Shown piece after piece: positions 16,278-26,917 of a DNA stretch of 64,000 nt. This DNA is from Novosphingobium marinum (GTDB taxonomy: Bacteria; Pseudomonadota; Alphaproteobacteria; Sphingomonadales; Sphingomonadaceae). The stretch is taken from NCBI RefSeq assembly GCF_013408095.1, contig NZ_JACBZF010000001.1:897261-961260 (forward strand), read 5' to 3'. A model generated the notes under the pieces. The model was given only the letters and a program-made list of their open reading frames with translations, was not told the origin of the DNA and made no database searches. Within the stretch, counting starts at the first letter, position 1, and each line of letters begins with the position of its first letter. Both the position numbers and the translations under genes were made by a program.

Positions 16278-17786
16278 CTAGTAGGTGACGATCTTCACCT
16301 TCTGCCCCGGCGATAGCGTGGAATTCGCATCGAGCGAATTGAGCACCAGAAACCGTTCGAGCTGAGCATTGTCGTACGCCATCCGCGACGCCAGCGAACG
16401 TACCGATTCGCCCGGCCGCACGGTGACGACGTTGAGCTTGCGCGGACGGATCGAAGACGCCTCGCTCGCCGATACGCGCCGCATTGAACCGAACATCGAA
16501 TTGAACGTCGACGCATTGCCGGCCTGGCTGATCGCGACGAAATGGAACGCCTGGTCGCGAGCGAACTCGTAGGCGAAGACCGTCACGTCGACGGTGCCGT
16601 TCCCGCTCTGCACCCGCGCGGTTCCGAAAGCGGCGGGAATGCCGTTGACCGTCGTGCGCCGGATCTCCTGGGGCACGACCTGCTGCTGCCCCTGCTCGGT
16701 CAGTGAAGCGAAGGCCGAGCGCACGTAGGCATTGAGATCGCCGCTGTACGGGCCGGTAGTGAACTCCGCCTTCCCGCTCTGGCCGTTGATCGAAACGGAG
16801 CGCGTGCCGTTGACCATGTAGAAACCGTCGGGCGCCTGGAAGGCCAGCTTGAGGTTCGGATGCACGAAGCTGCGCCCGTCGACCACGCCTTGCGCCGGGT
16901 CGTCACCGTAGATCACCCCGTCGATGTTGGTGAGAAACTGGTCGCGGTTGGTCATGCCGGCGGCATTCGCGCCTGCCCTGGCCAGCGCGTCGCGGACTCG
17001 CGATGCCGGATCGGGGTGAGTCGACGCCCACTCGGGGACCTGGTTGTTCGTCCCGCGCAGACGTGCCTCGAGGGCGTTCTGTTCCGCGAGGCTCTGCAAC
17101 ACCGTGCCCATCGCTCGCGGATCGTAACCGGCGCGGTTGAGGTACAGGATTCCGAGATTGTCCGATTCGAGCTCCTGTCCACGCGAGTATTGCAGCGTGA
17201 GGAGCTGCGAACCTTGCGAAAACACCCGCTGGCCCAGCTGGCCGAGCCCGGAATCGCCAAGGAGCACGCCTGATAGGACGGACCCGAGCACACCGATAAT
17301 CGAATTACGGGTCGCCGCCTTCTGCCGCTTGGCCGCGTGACGTGCCGCCACATGGCCGACTTCGTGGCCGAGCACGGCGGCAAGCTCCGCCTCGTTGTCC
17401 ATCAGCGCGGCAAGCTGGCGCGTCACGTAAACGTACCCGCCGGGTACCGCGAAGGCATTGTTGATCTGCGAGTTGAGCAATGTGACCGTGAAATCGCTTC
17501 GCGCATCGCTCAGGCCCGACTGCACCGCGATCGTCTTGCCGACACGCTCGACGTACTGGGCTTGCGGGCCGGTGACTGCGCCACCGAATTGCGCGATGAG
17601 TTGCGGATGGGCTTCTGCCCCCTGCCGCTTGTCCGAGGCGCTGATCGAGTCGGCGGTGGTCGGGACGCCAGCGGTCCCTTCCCCGCCGCCGCCGCCCATG
17701 GTGGAGCAGCCGGTCAGCGCAAGCGCGAAGGCTGCGACCGAGGTTAATGCGGCGTATCTGCGACGGCGGATTAGCGAAGATGGCAT
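16278..17786 (-). CDS. M48 metalloprotease lipoprotein with C-terminal LysM domain
   Basis: 502 residues. Signal peptide with lipobox LALTGC (Cys27) makes it a lipoprotein. The zinc protease motif HEVGH lies at residues 141-145, with the third ligand expected in the following SRGQELESDNLG segment. The last 50 residues (TVRPGESVRSLASRM to LSPGQKVKIV) form a LysM peptidoglycan-binding domain. BepA/LoiP-like periplasmic M48 proteases degrade misfolded outer-membrane proteins; the LysM tail would hold this one at the wall. It lies downstream of xerD on the same strand. Confidence 0.9.
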   Translation of the reverse strand: MPSSLIRRRRYAALTSVAAFALALTGCSTMGGGGGEGTAGVPTTADSISASDKRQGAEAHPQLIAQFGGAVTGPQAQYVERVGKTIAVQSGLSDARSDFTVTLLNSQINNAFAVPGGYVYVTRQLAALMDNEAELAAVLGHEVGHVAARHAAKRQKAATRNSIIGVLGSVLSGVLLGDSGLGQLGQRVFSQGSQLLTLQYSRGQELESDNLGILYLNRAGYDPRAMGTVLQSLAEQNALEARLRGTNNQVPEWASTHPDPASRVRDALARAGANAAGMTNRDQFLTNIDGVIYGDDPAQGVVDGRSFVHPNLKLAFQAPDGFYMVNGTRSVSINGQSGKAEFTTGPYSGDLNAYVRSAFASLTEQGQQQVVPQEIRRTTVNGIPAAFGTARVQSGNGTVDVTVFAYEFARDQAFHFVAISQAGNASTFNSMFGSMRRVSASEASSIRPRKLNVVTVRPGESVRSLASRMAYDNAQLERFLVLNSLDANSTLSPGQKVKIVTY

Positions 17787-17849
17787 TTCAGGTTTCTCCC
17801 AAGGATCGGCCTTGCTGTTCCCGTACGTGTCCCAGTGAACGCTTTTTTG

Positions 17850-18737
17850 CTAGTGCTGTTCCCGCACTCGTCGCGCAAGCGGATGCCGCGCGTTGACGAG
17901 CGCCACGAGCCGCGCGCTGTCGACGTGAGTGTAGATTTGCGTGGTAGAGATATCGCTGTGTCCGAGCAGCGTCTGCAGCACGCGCAAGTCCGCCCCGCCC
18001 TCCAGCAGGTGGGTGGCAAAGGCATGGCGCAACACGTGAGGCGATACCTTTTCCGGCGCCAGTCCGCCCCTGACAGCCAGATCGCGGAGCAGCTGAAACA
18101 GGCGCACCCGGCTGAGATGCCCGGCCTTGCCACGCGATGGGAACAGGTACCGTCCGCCCTTCGGCCTGACGATGAGCCAGCGCGACAGCGCTTCGCCGGC
18201 ACGCCCGCTGACCGGCACGAGTCGCTGCTGCCCCCCCTTGCCGGTTATCGAGAGGAACGGGGCATCGCGCGGGATGGCCGACAGGGGTAGCGATACGAGC
18301 TCGCTGGCGCGCAGGCCCGATCCATAGAGAAGTTCCAGCAGTGCAAGCATCCGGACCGCTTCGGGCTTGCCGCTTGCCGCCTCGTCCTCCGCGCATGCCA
18401 GCAGGGCCTCGACTTCCTGATGGGCGAGCAGCCTGGGAAGCGGGCGTCGCTGCGCGGGCCTCGGCAATGCCGCCGAGGGATCGTCGTCACGCAGACCCTC
18501 GTCCGCCAGGTAGCCGTAGAACTGCCGCAAGGCCGAACAGCGCCGCGCAAGGCTCGACGCGGCAAGGCCCGACCACGCCTGCCCCAGCGAGGCGAGATCG
18601 CCGGCACCGGCATTGGCAAGGTCTCCGATCGCCTCGCTCGCCGCAGCAAGGTCGCGGCGGTAGGCGTCGAGCGTATTAGCGGCGGCTCCGCGTTCGGCGG
18701 CCAGCATCGCGAGGAAGCCCTCCACCTCGCCGCTCAT
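17850..18737 (-). CDS. xerD: Tyrosine recombinase XerD
   Basis: 295 residues, the usual XerC/D length, with a SAM-like N-terminal DNA-binding domain and a catalytic domain. Visible catalytic residues: Arg in YGSGLRASELVSL, Lys in ITGKGGQQR, HVLRHAFATHLLEGG, the GHSDISTTQ His and the Tyr in IYTHV. With XerC and FtsK it resolves chromosome dimers at dif. It is downstream of the large secreted unknown protein with a 10-base gap and sits between housekeeping genes, which argues against a phage integrase. Confidence 0.92.
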   Translation of the reverse strand: MSGEVEGFLAMLAAERGAAANTLDAYRRDLAAASEAIGDLANAGAGDLASLGQAWSGLAASSLARRCSALRQFYGYLADEGLRDDDPSAALPRPAQRRPLPRLLAHQEVEALLACAEDEAASGKPEAVRMLALLELLYGSGLRASELVSLPLSAIPRDAPFLSITGKGGQQRLVPVSGRAGEALSRWLIVRPKGGRYLFPSRGKAGHLSRVRLFQLLRDLAVRGGLAPEKVSPHVLRHAFATHLLEGGADLRVLQTLLGHSDISTTQIYTHVDSARLVALVNARHPLARRVREQH

Positions 18738-18747
18738 GCCCGCATCC

Positions 18748-20637
18748 TCAGGCGCGCGCGACCGCCTCGGTCGCGATCATCCGCGCTTCCGCCTCGAGGC
18801 CGACCCGGCGCAGCGCGGAAACGATGTGATAGAGATAGCGCGGTGTCATCTTGTCCCAGCCCGAGCCCTGCATCCCCAGCCCCGCCAGCAATGCGACGAG
18901 TGTCGGGTTGTTTACCTCGGCGGCGCGATCGATGGCCTGGCTCCAGCGCGAGTTGTGCGAGAGGCCGATTTCCAGACGCTGCGCGAAATCGGTCGCCGTG
19001 TCGTCGCTCACGCGCCCAAGACCCGCCAAAGCGGCAAGCAGGAATGCCGACTTGCGCGCGTCTTCGCTGTCATCGTTGTCGAAGAAAGTGTCCAGCGCGC
19101 CGCGATCCACCGCGTTCGACGATGACGGCGCGGCCAGCGCCAGCAGCGCCCAAGCCTGGCTGCCGTTCTCGGCTAGCGACGCCCAGCGCATCGCGTTCCT
19201 GTCCAGGCCCGCCGTCAGCATCGACGCGATAAGGTCCGGCGCGGCATCGGCGAAATCCTCGCTGACCGGCAGGCGAGCGGCGGCATGCGATGTCAGGACC
19301 TGGCGCGAATAGCGTTCCGGCTCGCCGGCAGTGCTGTTCCACAGACCCTGTATGGCCGCGAACCGGGCAGCGGGACTGGCCGCGACGTAGGCATCGCGCA
19401 GATTTTCCGCGCGAGCCGACCACTCGTCGTCGATATCCGGATCTGCGTAGAGCTGGCCGTAGAGATCGATCATCGCCGTGCTCGAGAGCACGCCCGCTCC
19501 GGCGGCGCGATCGGCAGCCTGCGCACGACGCGAAAGCCCGAGCATCGGCGCGAGCGCGGCCATGTAGGCATAGCGGGGAGAGGCCTCGTCCATCAGCCTG
19601 TCGGGGGGGTGAAGACCGGTGGCGACGGTCAGGCCGTATCGCCAGGGCGTCATCTCGGTGACTTCGTCCCACTCGATGGTCACGGCGCGCCGCGCCTTGC
19701 CGGCAGCACCGACGTACTTCTGGGCGAGCAGGAGATCGACGCGTGGCATCGATTCCCGCGCGAGTTGTCGATCGAGGCGCGACAGCGCGCTGCGGCTCTC
19801 GCCCTTGAAGGCATTGCAGATCTGGCGCGCGACTTCCCATTGCGGATCGTCTCGGCTCTGCCCTTGCGTGGATATGGAAGGGCAGACGCCCGTGAAGTCG
19901 GCCGTCGCGACATAGGCGTCGAAAGCGGCGTCGCGCAGTTGCGGAGAATAGCTGCCGGTGTCGATATCCTGGACCATCGCCCGAGCGGCTTCGGCCTCGC
20001 CCATGCGCAGGAGAAGGCGGGCGCGCAGCGCGGCGAACTCGACGGGGTCCATGTTGGCAGGTGCGGCTAGCCGCGAAGCAAGCGCACGGCGCAGCAGGAT
20101 ATGTCCCCAGCGCGACACCATCATGCCGCGATTGCCGGCCAGCGTGGCGCGGACCAGCGAAGCATCCTGCCCGGCAACCGAACCTGCGGAAAAGCCGCCC
20201 TCGGCCTCGCCCACGATGCCCACGTTTGAAAGCGAACGGCGGGCAGCGGGCGGGATGTCGAACTTGGGTTTCAGGCCCAGCGCGTCCTCGAGCTCCTCGG
20301 GCGAAAGCGTCTCGAGCTCTTCGAGCGTCGGCAGCCGGTCGAGGTAGTCGCTCGACGCAGTGGACGACGGGGCCGATTGCGAAGATTGCGCCGACGAACC
20401 CGTGGAACCTCCCGGGATCGGCTGCACGACCGGGTTCGAAACCGTCGCCGGGCCCGAGCCGCCTGAATTGCCTGTCGCGCGCGGGGCCGGCGTGGGGGCC
20501 GGCGCAGGTGCCGGAGCGGGCGCCGGGGCCGGGTTTTCGAAGCCGGGAGGCAGCAGCGATTCGGGCGCGTCCTGCGCCATCGCCCACGCCGAGGTCATCG
20601 CCAGCGCGGCACCTCCCAGGAATCTCGCCTTGTTCAT
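18748..20637 (-). CDS. Large secreted protein of unknown function with Pro-Ala linker
   Basis: 629 residues. Signal peptide MNKARFLGGAALAMTSAWAMAQD, then a PAPAPAPAP linker (about 37-50), a Ser/Gln-rich disordered stretch to about 95, an acidic segment rich in LEELETLSPEELEDALG, and a long predicted helical region reminiscent of TPR-type alpha-solenoids (many EAEAARAM, ALLALAAPSS helices). I do not recognise a named family. The ATG at 20637 overlaps the stop of a 44-residue membrane protein as ATGA. It is followed closely by xerD; the divergent neighbour is aroK. Confidence 0.8.
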   Translation of the reverse strand: MNKARFLGGAALAMTSAWAMAQDAPESLLPPGFENPAPAPAPAPAPAPTPAPRATGNSGGSGPATVSNPVVQPIPGGSTGSSAQSSQSAPSSTASSDYLDRLPTLEELETLSPEELEDALGLKPKFDIPPAARRSLSNVGIVGEAEGGFSAGSVAGQDASLVRATLAGNRGMMVSRWGHILLRRALASRLAAPANMDPVEFAALRARLLLRMGEAEAARAMVQDIDTGSYSPQLRDAAFDAYVATADFTGVCPSISTQGQSRDDPQWEVARQICNAFKGESRSALSRLDRQLARESMPRVDLLLAQKYVGAAGKARRAVTIEWDEVTEMTPWRYGLTVATGLHPPDRLMDEASPRYAYMAALAPMLGLSRRAQAADRAAGAGVLSSTAMIDLYGQLYADPDIDDEWSARAENLRDAYVAASPAARFAAIQGLWNSTAGEPERYSRQVLTSHAAARLPVSEDFADAAPDLIASMLTAGLDRNAMRWASLAENGSQAWALLALAAPSSSNAVDRGALDTFFDNDDSEDARKSAFLLAALAGLGRVSDDTATDFAQRLEIGLSHNSRWSQAIDRAAEVNNPTLVALLAGLGMQGSGWDKMTPRYLYHIVSALRRVGLEAEARMIATEAVARA

Positions 20638-20768
20638 GCGGGCAGATCCGGAACGGGTACCGGCTCGACGATCGGCGCTACCGGTTCGCGACCGGCATCG
20701 TGCCATGCCAGTACGATGAGAAGGATCAGGAGGGCCGCAAGCCCGGTCGCGATCCACCCCCAGCGCAT
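20634..20768 (-). CDS. Tiny single-pass membrane protein
   Basis: 44 residues from the ATG at 20768 (a GTG four codons upstream is an alternative): MRWGWIATGLAALLILLIVL makes one membrane helix, followed by a His-Asp-containing turn and a Pro/Val-rich tail VAPIVEPVPVPDLPA. The stop overlaps the start of the 629-residue secreted protein as ATGA, the strongest sign that it is translated. No family recognised; perhaps an inner-membrane partner of the secreted protein. Confidence 0.65.
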   Translation of the reverse strand: MRWGWIATGLAALLILLIVLAWHDAGREPVAPIVEPVPVPDLPA

Positions 20769-20915
20769 AGTTTCCGTCACCCACTCATTCCTTGTCGCCC
20801 GCCGGCAGTCAGGCGATCCGGTTAGCAAACGCATCCGGGCATGGGAAGGCCGCAGCACCGGCCTTCGGGTTCGTGCTGGATTGCACGCAACGCGCGTTCT
20901 ATAGGCACCCGCGCA

Positions 20916-21491
20916 ATGGACACGACAGACAAGACGCTCTCGGCAGAGGAACTGGCGAAGATCAACGGCGGCATGGACAGGCCGATAGTGCTGGTCGGCA
21001 TGATGGGCGTGGGTAAATCGAGCGTGGGCAAGCGTGTCGCCGGTGCGATCGGATGCGATTTCGTCGATGCCGACGAGGAGATCGAGCGATCCGCGCAGAT
21101 GACTATCCCCGAGATTTTCGAGAACTTCGGCGAGGACTATTTCCGCGACGGCGAAAGGCGCGTGATCGCCCGCCTTATCGAGGAAGCCGATGGCGCCATC
21201 GTGATCGCAACGGGCGGCGGGGCTTTTTGCAACGAGGAGACCCGGGCGCTGATCCTCGACAAGGCGATCCCCGTATGGCTCGACAGCGATATCGATACGC
21301 TGGTCGAACGCACATCGCGCAAGGACAATCGCCCGCTGCTGAAGGAAGGCGACCCGCGCGAGATTCTCACAAGGCTGCGCAGCGAACGTGAGCCCTTCTA
21401 TTCGCGCGCGCCGATCCACGTCATCAGCGAAAGCGGGCCGCATGCCCATACCGTCGCGAAGGTCCTGAAGGGGATCGCGCAATGGCTGTAG
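20916..21491 (+). CDS. aroK: Shikimate kinase
   Basis: 191 residues; phosphorylates shikimate at O3 in the chorismate pathway. P-loop GMMGVGKSSVG near residues 28-38, DADEEIE for Mg/shikimate binding, the IATGGGAFCNEETR shikimate site and the lid Arg in RKDNRPLL are all present. The ATG at 20916 gives an N-terminal extension of about 20 residues before the P-loop domain, usual in alphaproteobacteria. The stop overlaps aroB by 10 bases, as in the common aroKB operon. Confidence 0.95.
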   Translation: MDTTDKTLSAEELAKINGGMDRPIVLVGMMGVGKSSVGKRVAGAIGCDFVDADEEIERSAQMTIPEIFENFGEDYFRDGERRVIARLIEEADGAIVIATGGGAFCNEETRALILDKAIPVWLDSDIDTLVERTSRKDNRPLLKEGDPREILTRLRSEREPFYSRAPIHVISESGPHAHTVAKVLKGIAQWL

Positions 21492-22591
21492 TGCCCGTCG
21501 ATATCGCGGCCCGACCCTACGAGGTCAGGATCGAGGCGGGGTTGCTTGCCGAACTCGTGCCGCATTGCAAGGTCCTGCTGCGCAAGCGCGACGTCCCGAT
21601 CGTAACCGACCGCAACGTGCACAACGCCTGGGGCGACATGGTCGACGGCGCGCTGCGCGCGGCAGGGCACGAACCGCGCTGGCGCATCCTCCCGGCGGGC
21701 GAGGAAAGCAAGAGCTGGCACCACCTGTCGAGCCTCGTCGACTGGCTTCTCGATCTGGGTGTCGAGCGGGGCGACCACGTCCTCGCACTCGGGGGCGGCG
21801 TCATCGGTGACCTTACCGGATTCGCGGCGGCGATCCTTAAACGAGGCTGCAACTTCATCCAGCTGCCCACCACCCTGCTCGCTCAGGTCGATTCGAGCGT
21901 AGGCGGCAAGACCGCGATCAATACCGGCGCGGGCAAGAACCTCGTCGGCGCATTTCACCAGCCCGCGCTCGTGCTGGCGGACCTTGCCGTGCTTGACACC
22001 CTCCCGGATCGGGAACTGCTGGCAGGCTACGCCGAAGTCGTGAAGTACGGCCTCATCGGCGATCCCGATTTCTTCGCGTGGTGCGACGCGAACGGTCATG
22101 CCCTGCTCTCCGGCGAGGCGGAGATGCGCGAATACGCCGTCGCCACCAGTGTCAGGGCGAAAGCGCGCATCGTGGCCGAGGACGAGCGCGAGACGAGCGG
22201 GACGCGCGCACTTCTCAACCTCGGCCATACTTTCGGACATGCGCTGGAGGCGGAAACCGGTTTCTCCTCGATCCTGCTGCATGGCGAAGCGGTGGCCCTC
22301 GGAATGGTCCTGGCCGCACGCTATTCCGCACGGCGCGGACACATGGCGCATGCGAGCGCGGAGCATGTCGCGTCGCATCTGGCAGAAGCGGGACTGCGCT
22401 CGGAACTCACGTCGCTCGGCCTCGATTGCGACGGCAGGACCCTGGTGGGCCACATGCTTCACGACAAGAAGATGGACGCGGGCACCCTGCCGTTCGTGCT
22501 CATGAACGGGATAGGAAAGGCCTTCCTGGCGCGCGACGTAGACCTCGACGACGTGTCCGCCTTCCTCGACGCGGAGCTGGCGCGGCAGTGA
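21482..22591 (+). CDS. aroB: 3-dehydroquinate synthase
   Basis: 369 residues; cyclises DAHP to 3-dehydroquinate using NAD and Zn. The NAD-binding GGGVIGDLTGFAAAILKRG, the QLPTTLLAQVDSSVGGKTAIN stretch and the zinc/active-site region NLGHTFGHALE are intact, as is the ILLHGEAVALGM helix. The ATG lies inside the end of aroK (10-base overlap), so the pair is coupled. A stress promoter for the next gene begins 8 bases past its stop. Confidence 0.96.
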   Translation: MAVVPVDIAARPYEVRIEAGLLAELVPHCKVLLRKRDVPIVTDRNVHNAWGDMVDGALRAAGHEPRWRILPAGEESKSWHHLSSLVDWLLDLGVERGDHVLALGGGVIGDLTGFAAAILKRGCNFIQLPTTLLAQVDSSVGGKTAINTGAGKNLVGAFHQPALVLADLAVLDTLPDRELLAGYAEVVKYGLIGDPDFFAWCDANGHALLSGEAEMREYAVATSVRAKARIVAEDERETSGTRALLNLGHTFGHALEAETGFSSILLHGEAVALGMVLAARYSARRGHMAHASAEHVASHLAEAGLRSELTSLGLDCDGRTLVGHMLHDKKMDAGTLPFVLMNGIGKAFLARDVDLDDVSAFLDAELARQ

Positions 22592-22598
22592 AGCCGCA

Positions 22599-22624
22599 GG
22601 AACGGTAGAGCATGCCGGCGCGTT
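22599..22624 (+). promoter_or_regulatory. EcfG-type general stress response promoter
   Basis: GGAAC (22599-22603), exactly 17 bases, then CGTT (22621-22624): a perfect match to the alphaproteobacterial EcfG consensus. The start codon of the DUF3008 gene is 34 bases downstream. It lies immediately after aroB, giving that small gene its own stress-controlled transcript. Confidence 0.8.
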
Positions 22625-22658
22625 GACCTTGCAAGGGAAACGCAAAAGAGGACCGACC

Positions 22659-22847
22659 ATGCCGGCCAAATCGAAAGCACAGCAAAAAGCCGCCGGGGCG
22701 GCACTTTCCGCCAAGCGCGGCGACACCAAGGTCAGCGACCTTCAGGGCGCCTCGAAGGAAATGTACGATTCGATGAGCGAGGACCAGCTCGAGGATTTTG
22801 CCGAGACCGAGCGCAAGGGGAAACCCGAGCACGTCGACGACGACTGA
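22659..22847 (+). CDS. DUF3008 family small protein, probably general-stress regulated
   Basis: 62 residues beginning MPAKSKAQQKAAGAALSAKR, the signature start of DUF3008 proteins, and ending in a very acidic tail (EHVDDD). Highly charged and probably flexible; no enzymatic residues. AGAGGA precedes the ATG by 6 bases. The EcfG promoter just upstream indicates induction by stress or stationary phase. Biochemical role unknown. It converges with csaA, leaving three bases between stops. Confidence 0.85.
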   Translation: MPAKSKAQQKAAGAALSAKRGDTKVSDLQGASKEMYDSMSEDQLEDFAETERKGKPEHVDDD

Positions 22848-22850
22848 TCG

Positions 22851-23221
22851 TCAGAAAAGGCGCGCGCCGTTCGGAACCTTGCGATCCGGCGCGAAGAGGA
22901 CGACGCGCCCTTCCTCGTCCGCGAAGCCGAGGGTCAGGACTTCGGACAGCGCCTTGCCGATCTGGCGCGGCGGAAAGTTAACGACCGCCGCAACCTGCCT
23001 GCCGGCAAGTTCGACCGGCGCGTAGAGAGCCGCGATCTGCGCACAGCTTTTCCTGATGCCGATCGCCGGACCGAAATCGATCTTCAGCCTGACGCTCGGT
23101 TTGCGTGCCTCGGGATAGGGCTCGGCCTCGACGATCGTTCCGACGCGGATGTCCACAGCCAGAAAATCGTCGAAACCTATCTCCGGTGCCGCCTCGGCCT
23201 CGGGATCGTGTTCGAGATGCA

Positions 23222-23222
<1 letters not shown>
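22851..23222 (-). CDS. csaA: CsaA-like tRNA-binding protein
   Basis: 123 residues forming a single tRNA-binding OB fold: DFLAVDIRVGTIVEAEPYPE, then RLKIDFGPAIGIRKSCAQI, then VVNFPPRQIG and a C-terminal PNGARLF. This is the CsaA/EMAPII-like family; in Bacillus CsaA was described as a chaperone-like protein that also binds tRNA. The 15-residue acidic N-terminal extension is unusual. The ATG shares its first base with the pccA stop (TAATG), so it is the last gene of the propionyl-CoA operon. Confidence 0.88.
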
Positions 23223-25252
<2,030 letters not shown>

Positions 25253-25259
25253 CGGCTTC

Positions 25260-25637
25260 CTATTGTTCGACCAGATATTGCAATTGCTGGGTCCGCTCCT
25301 CGGTCAGCTTGCGCTTGCACGTCGCGACGAGAAGAGGCTCGAGAGAGCCGCCCCGTGCCCAAAATCCTTCGCTGGCGCAATGGGCGTCGCGATATTTTAG
25401 CCAGGCCCGTTGCGCCTCAAGCAACGTTTCGAAGTAGCCCGGACGGTCGTCGTATGCGCGATCGAGGCGCGCATCGCGCTCTTTCATCGCCGCGACAGTC
25501 CTCGGCCACTGCCGGTTGAGTGCTGCGTCGGCAGCTTCGTAGGACTTCGCGGCGCACCAGTTCATTTCCTGCTGCACCTGCGGATCGTCGCAATTCCATT
25601 GCGGCTGCGCCGCGACAAGCAGGATAGCGACCAGCAC
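25260..25637 (-). CDS. DUF1311/LprI-family secreted protein
   Basis: 125 residues from a GTG at 25637, five bases after the metY stop. A short hydrophobic leader (LVAILLVAAQ) without a basic n-region is followed by CDDPQVQQEMNWCAAKSYEAA, then YFETLLEAQRAWLKYRDAHC and a last Cys in VATCKRKL: the four-Cys DUF1311 pattern shared with the lysozyme inhibitor LprI. Probably periplasmic with two disulphides. Why it sits inside the propionyl-CoA operon is unclear. The start is the weakest part of the call. Confidence 0.8.
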   Translation of the reverse strand: MLVAILLVAAQPQWNCDDPQVQQEMNWCAAKSYEAADAALNRQWPRTVAAMKERDARLDRAYDDRPGYFETLLEAQRAWLKYRDAHCASEGFWARGGSLEPLLVATCKRKLTEERTQQLQYLVEQ

Positions 25638-25642
25638 TGCAG

Positions 25643-26917
25643 TCAGACCTGGTCGAGGGCTTGCGACAAGTCGGCAATGATGTCGTCGATATGCTCGATC
25701 CCTACCGAGACGCGCACTACGTCCGGCCCGGCTCCGGCCTCGATCTGCGCGCCTTCCTCAAGCTGGCGATGCGTGGTCGAGCTGGGATGGATGATGAGCG
25801 AGCGGGTGTCGCCGATGTTGGCGAGATGGCTGAACATCTCTACCGCCGAGACAAGCTTTACGCCGGCATCGTACCCGCCCTTCAGGCCGTAAGTGAACAC
25901 CGCCCCGCCCTTGCCGCCCAGGTACTTCTGAGCGAGCACGTTGTACGGATCGGTCGGCAGTCCGGCATACGACACCCATTCGATTTTCGGGTGCTCCTTG
26001 AGCCAGGAGGCGAGCATGAGCGCGTTCATGCAGTGCCGTTCCATGCGCAGCGCCAGCGTTTCCATACCCGTGAGTGCGAGAAACGCGTTCATCGGCGAGA
26101 GCGCCGGCCCGAGATCGCGCAAGCCGAGCGCACGGCAGGCGACGATGAAGCCGAGTTCGCCGAGCGCATCGGTAAAGGTCATGCCGTGATACGATGGGTT
26201 CGGCTCCGTCAGGTACGGGTACTTGCCCGCCCCCTTCCAGTCGAACTTGCCGGAATCGACGATCAGGCCACCGATGGCGTTTCCGTGGCCATTGAGGAAC
26301 TTGGTCGCCGAATGGACGACGATGTCGGCGCCATGGTCGATCGGACGGCACAGGAACGGCGTTGCCATGGTATTGTCGACCACGAGCGGCACCTTCGCCT
26401 CGTGCGCGACTTTCGCGATTGCCTCGATGTCGGAGACGATGCCGCCGGGATTGGCGAGACTTTCGATGAAGACCGCGCGGGTCTTGTCGTTGATGGCGGC
26501 CGCGACGTTCGCGGGATCGTCGGCATCGACGAAATGCGTGGTCCAGCCCATGCGCTTGAAGGCGTGGCCCATCTGGTTGAGCGAGCCGCCGTACAGCTTC
26601 TTCGCCGCCACGATCTCGCAGCCCGGCTCCATCAGCGTGTGCATGACCACGAGTTGCGCGGCGTGACCGGAAGCGACGGCCAGCGCGCCGACACCGCCCT
26701 CGAGAGCGGCGATCTTCATTTCGAGCGCGCCGTTGGTGGGGTTCATGATCCGCGAATAGATGTTCCCGAATTCCTCGAGATTGAACAGCCGCGCGGCATG
26801 ATGGACATCGTCGAAGACGTAGGACGCGGTCTGGTAGATCGGGGTAATCCGCGCCTTCGTCGTGGGATCGGGCTCGCACCCTGCATGGACGGCAAGGGTT
26901 TCCGGTTTCTCGCTCAT
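25643..26917 (-). CDS. metY: O-acetylhomoserine sulfhydrylase / aminocarboxypropyltransferase
   Basis: 424-residue PLP enzyme of the Cys/Met metabolism family. The PLP Lys lies in VVHSATKFLNGHG, PLP contacts in VASGHAAQLVV, and the ANPGGIVSDIEAIA and VVDNTMATPFLCRP segments are typical of O-acetylhomoserine sulfhydrylases, which make homocysteine directly from sulfide. GGGAGG stands 8 bases before the ATG at 26917. It overlaps the DUF3445 gene as ATGA and so belongs to the propionyl-CoA operon, linking methionine and propionate metabolism. Confidence 0.92.
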   Translation of the reverse strand: MSEKPETLAVHAGCEPDPTTKARITPIYQTASYVFDDVHHAARLFNLEEFGNIYSRIMNPTNGALEMKIAALEGGVGALAVASGHAAQLVVMHTLMEPGCEIVAAKKLYGGSLNQMGHAFKRMGWTTHFVDADDPANVAAAINDKTRAVFIESLANPGGIVSDIEAIAKVAHEAKVPLVVDNTMATPFLCRPIDHGADIVVHSATKFLNGHGNAIGGLIVDSGKFDWKGAGKYPYLTEPNPSYHGMTFTDALGELGFIVACRALGLRDLGPALSPMNAFLALTGMETLALRMERHCMNALMLASWLKEHPKIEWVSYAGLPTDPYNVLAQKYLGGKGGAVFTYGLKGGYDAGVKLVSAVEMFSHLANIGDTRSLIIHPSSTTHRQLEEGAQIEAGAGPDVVRVSVGIEHIDDIIADLSQALDQV

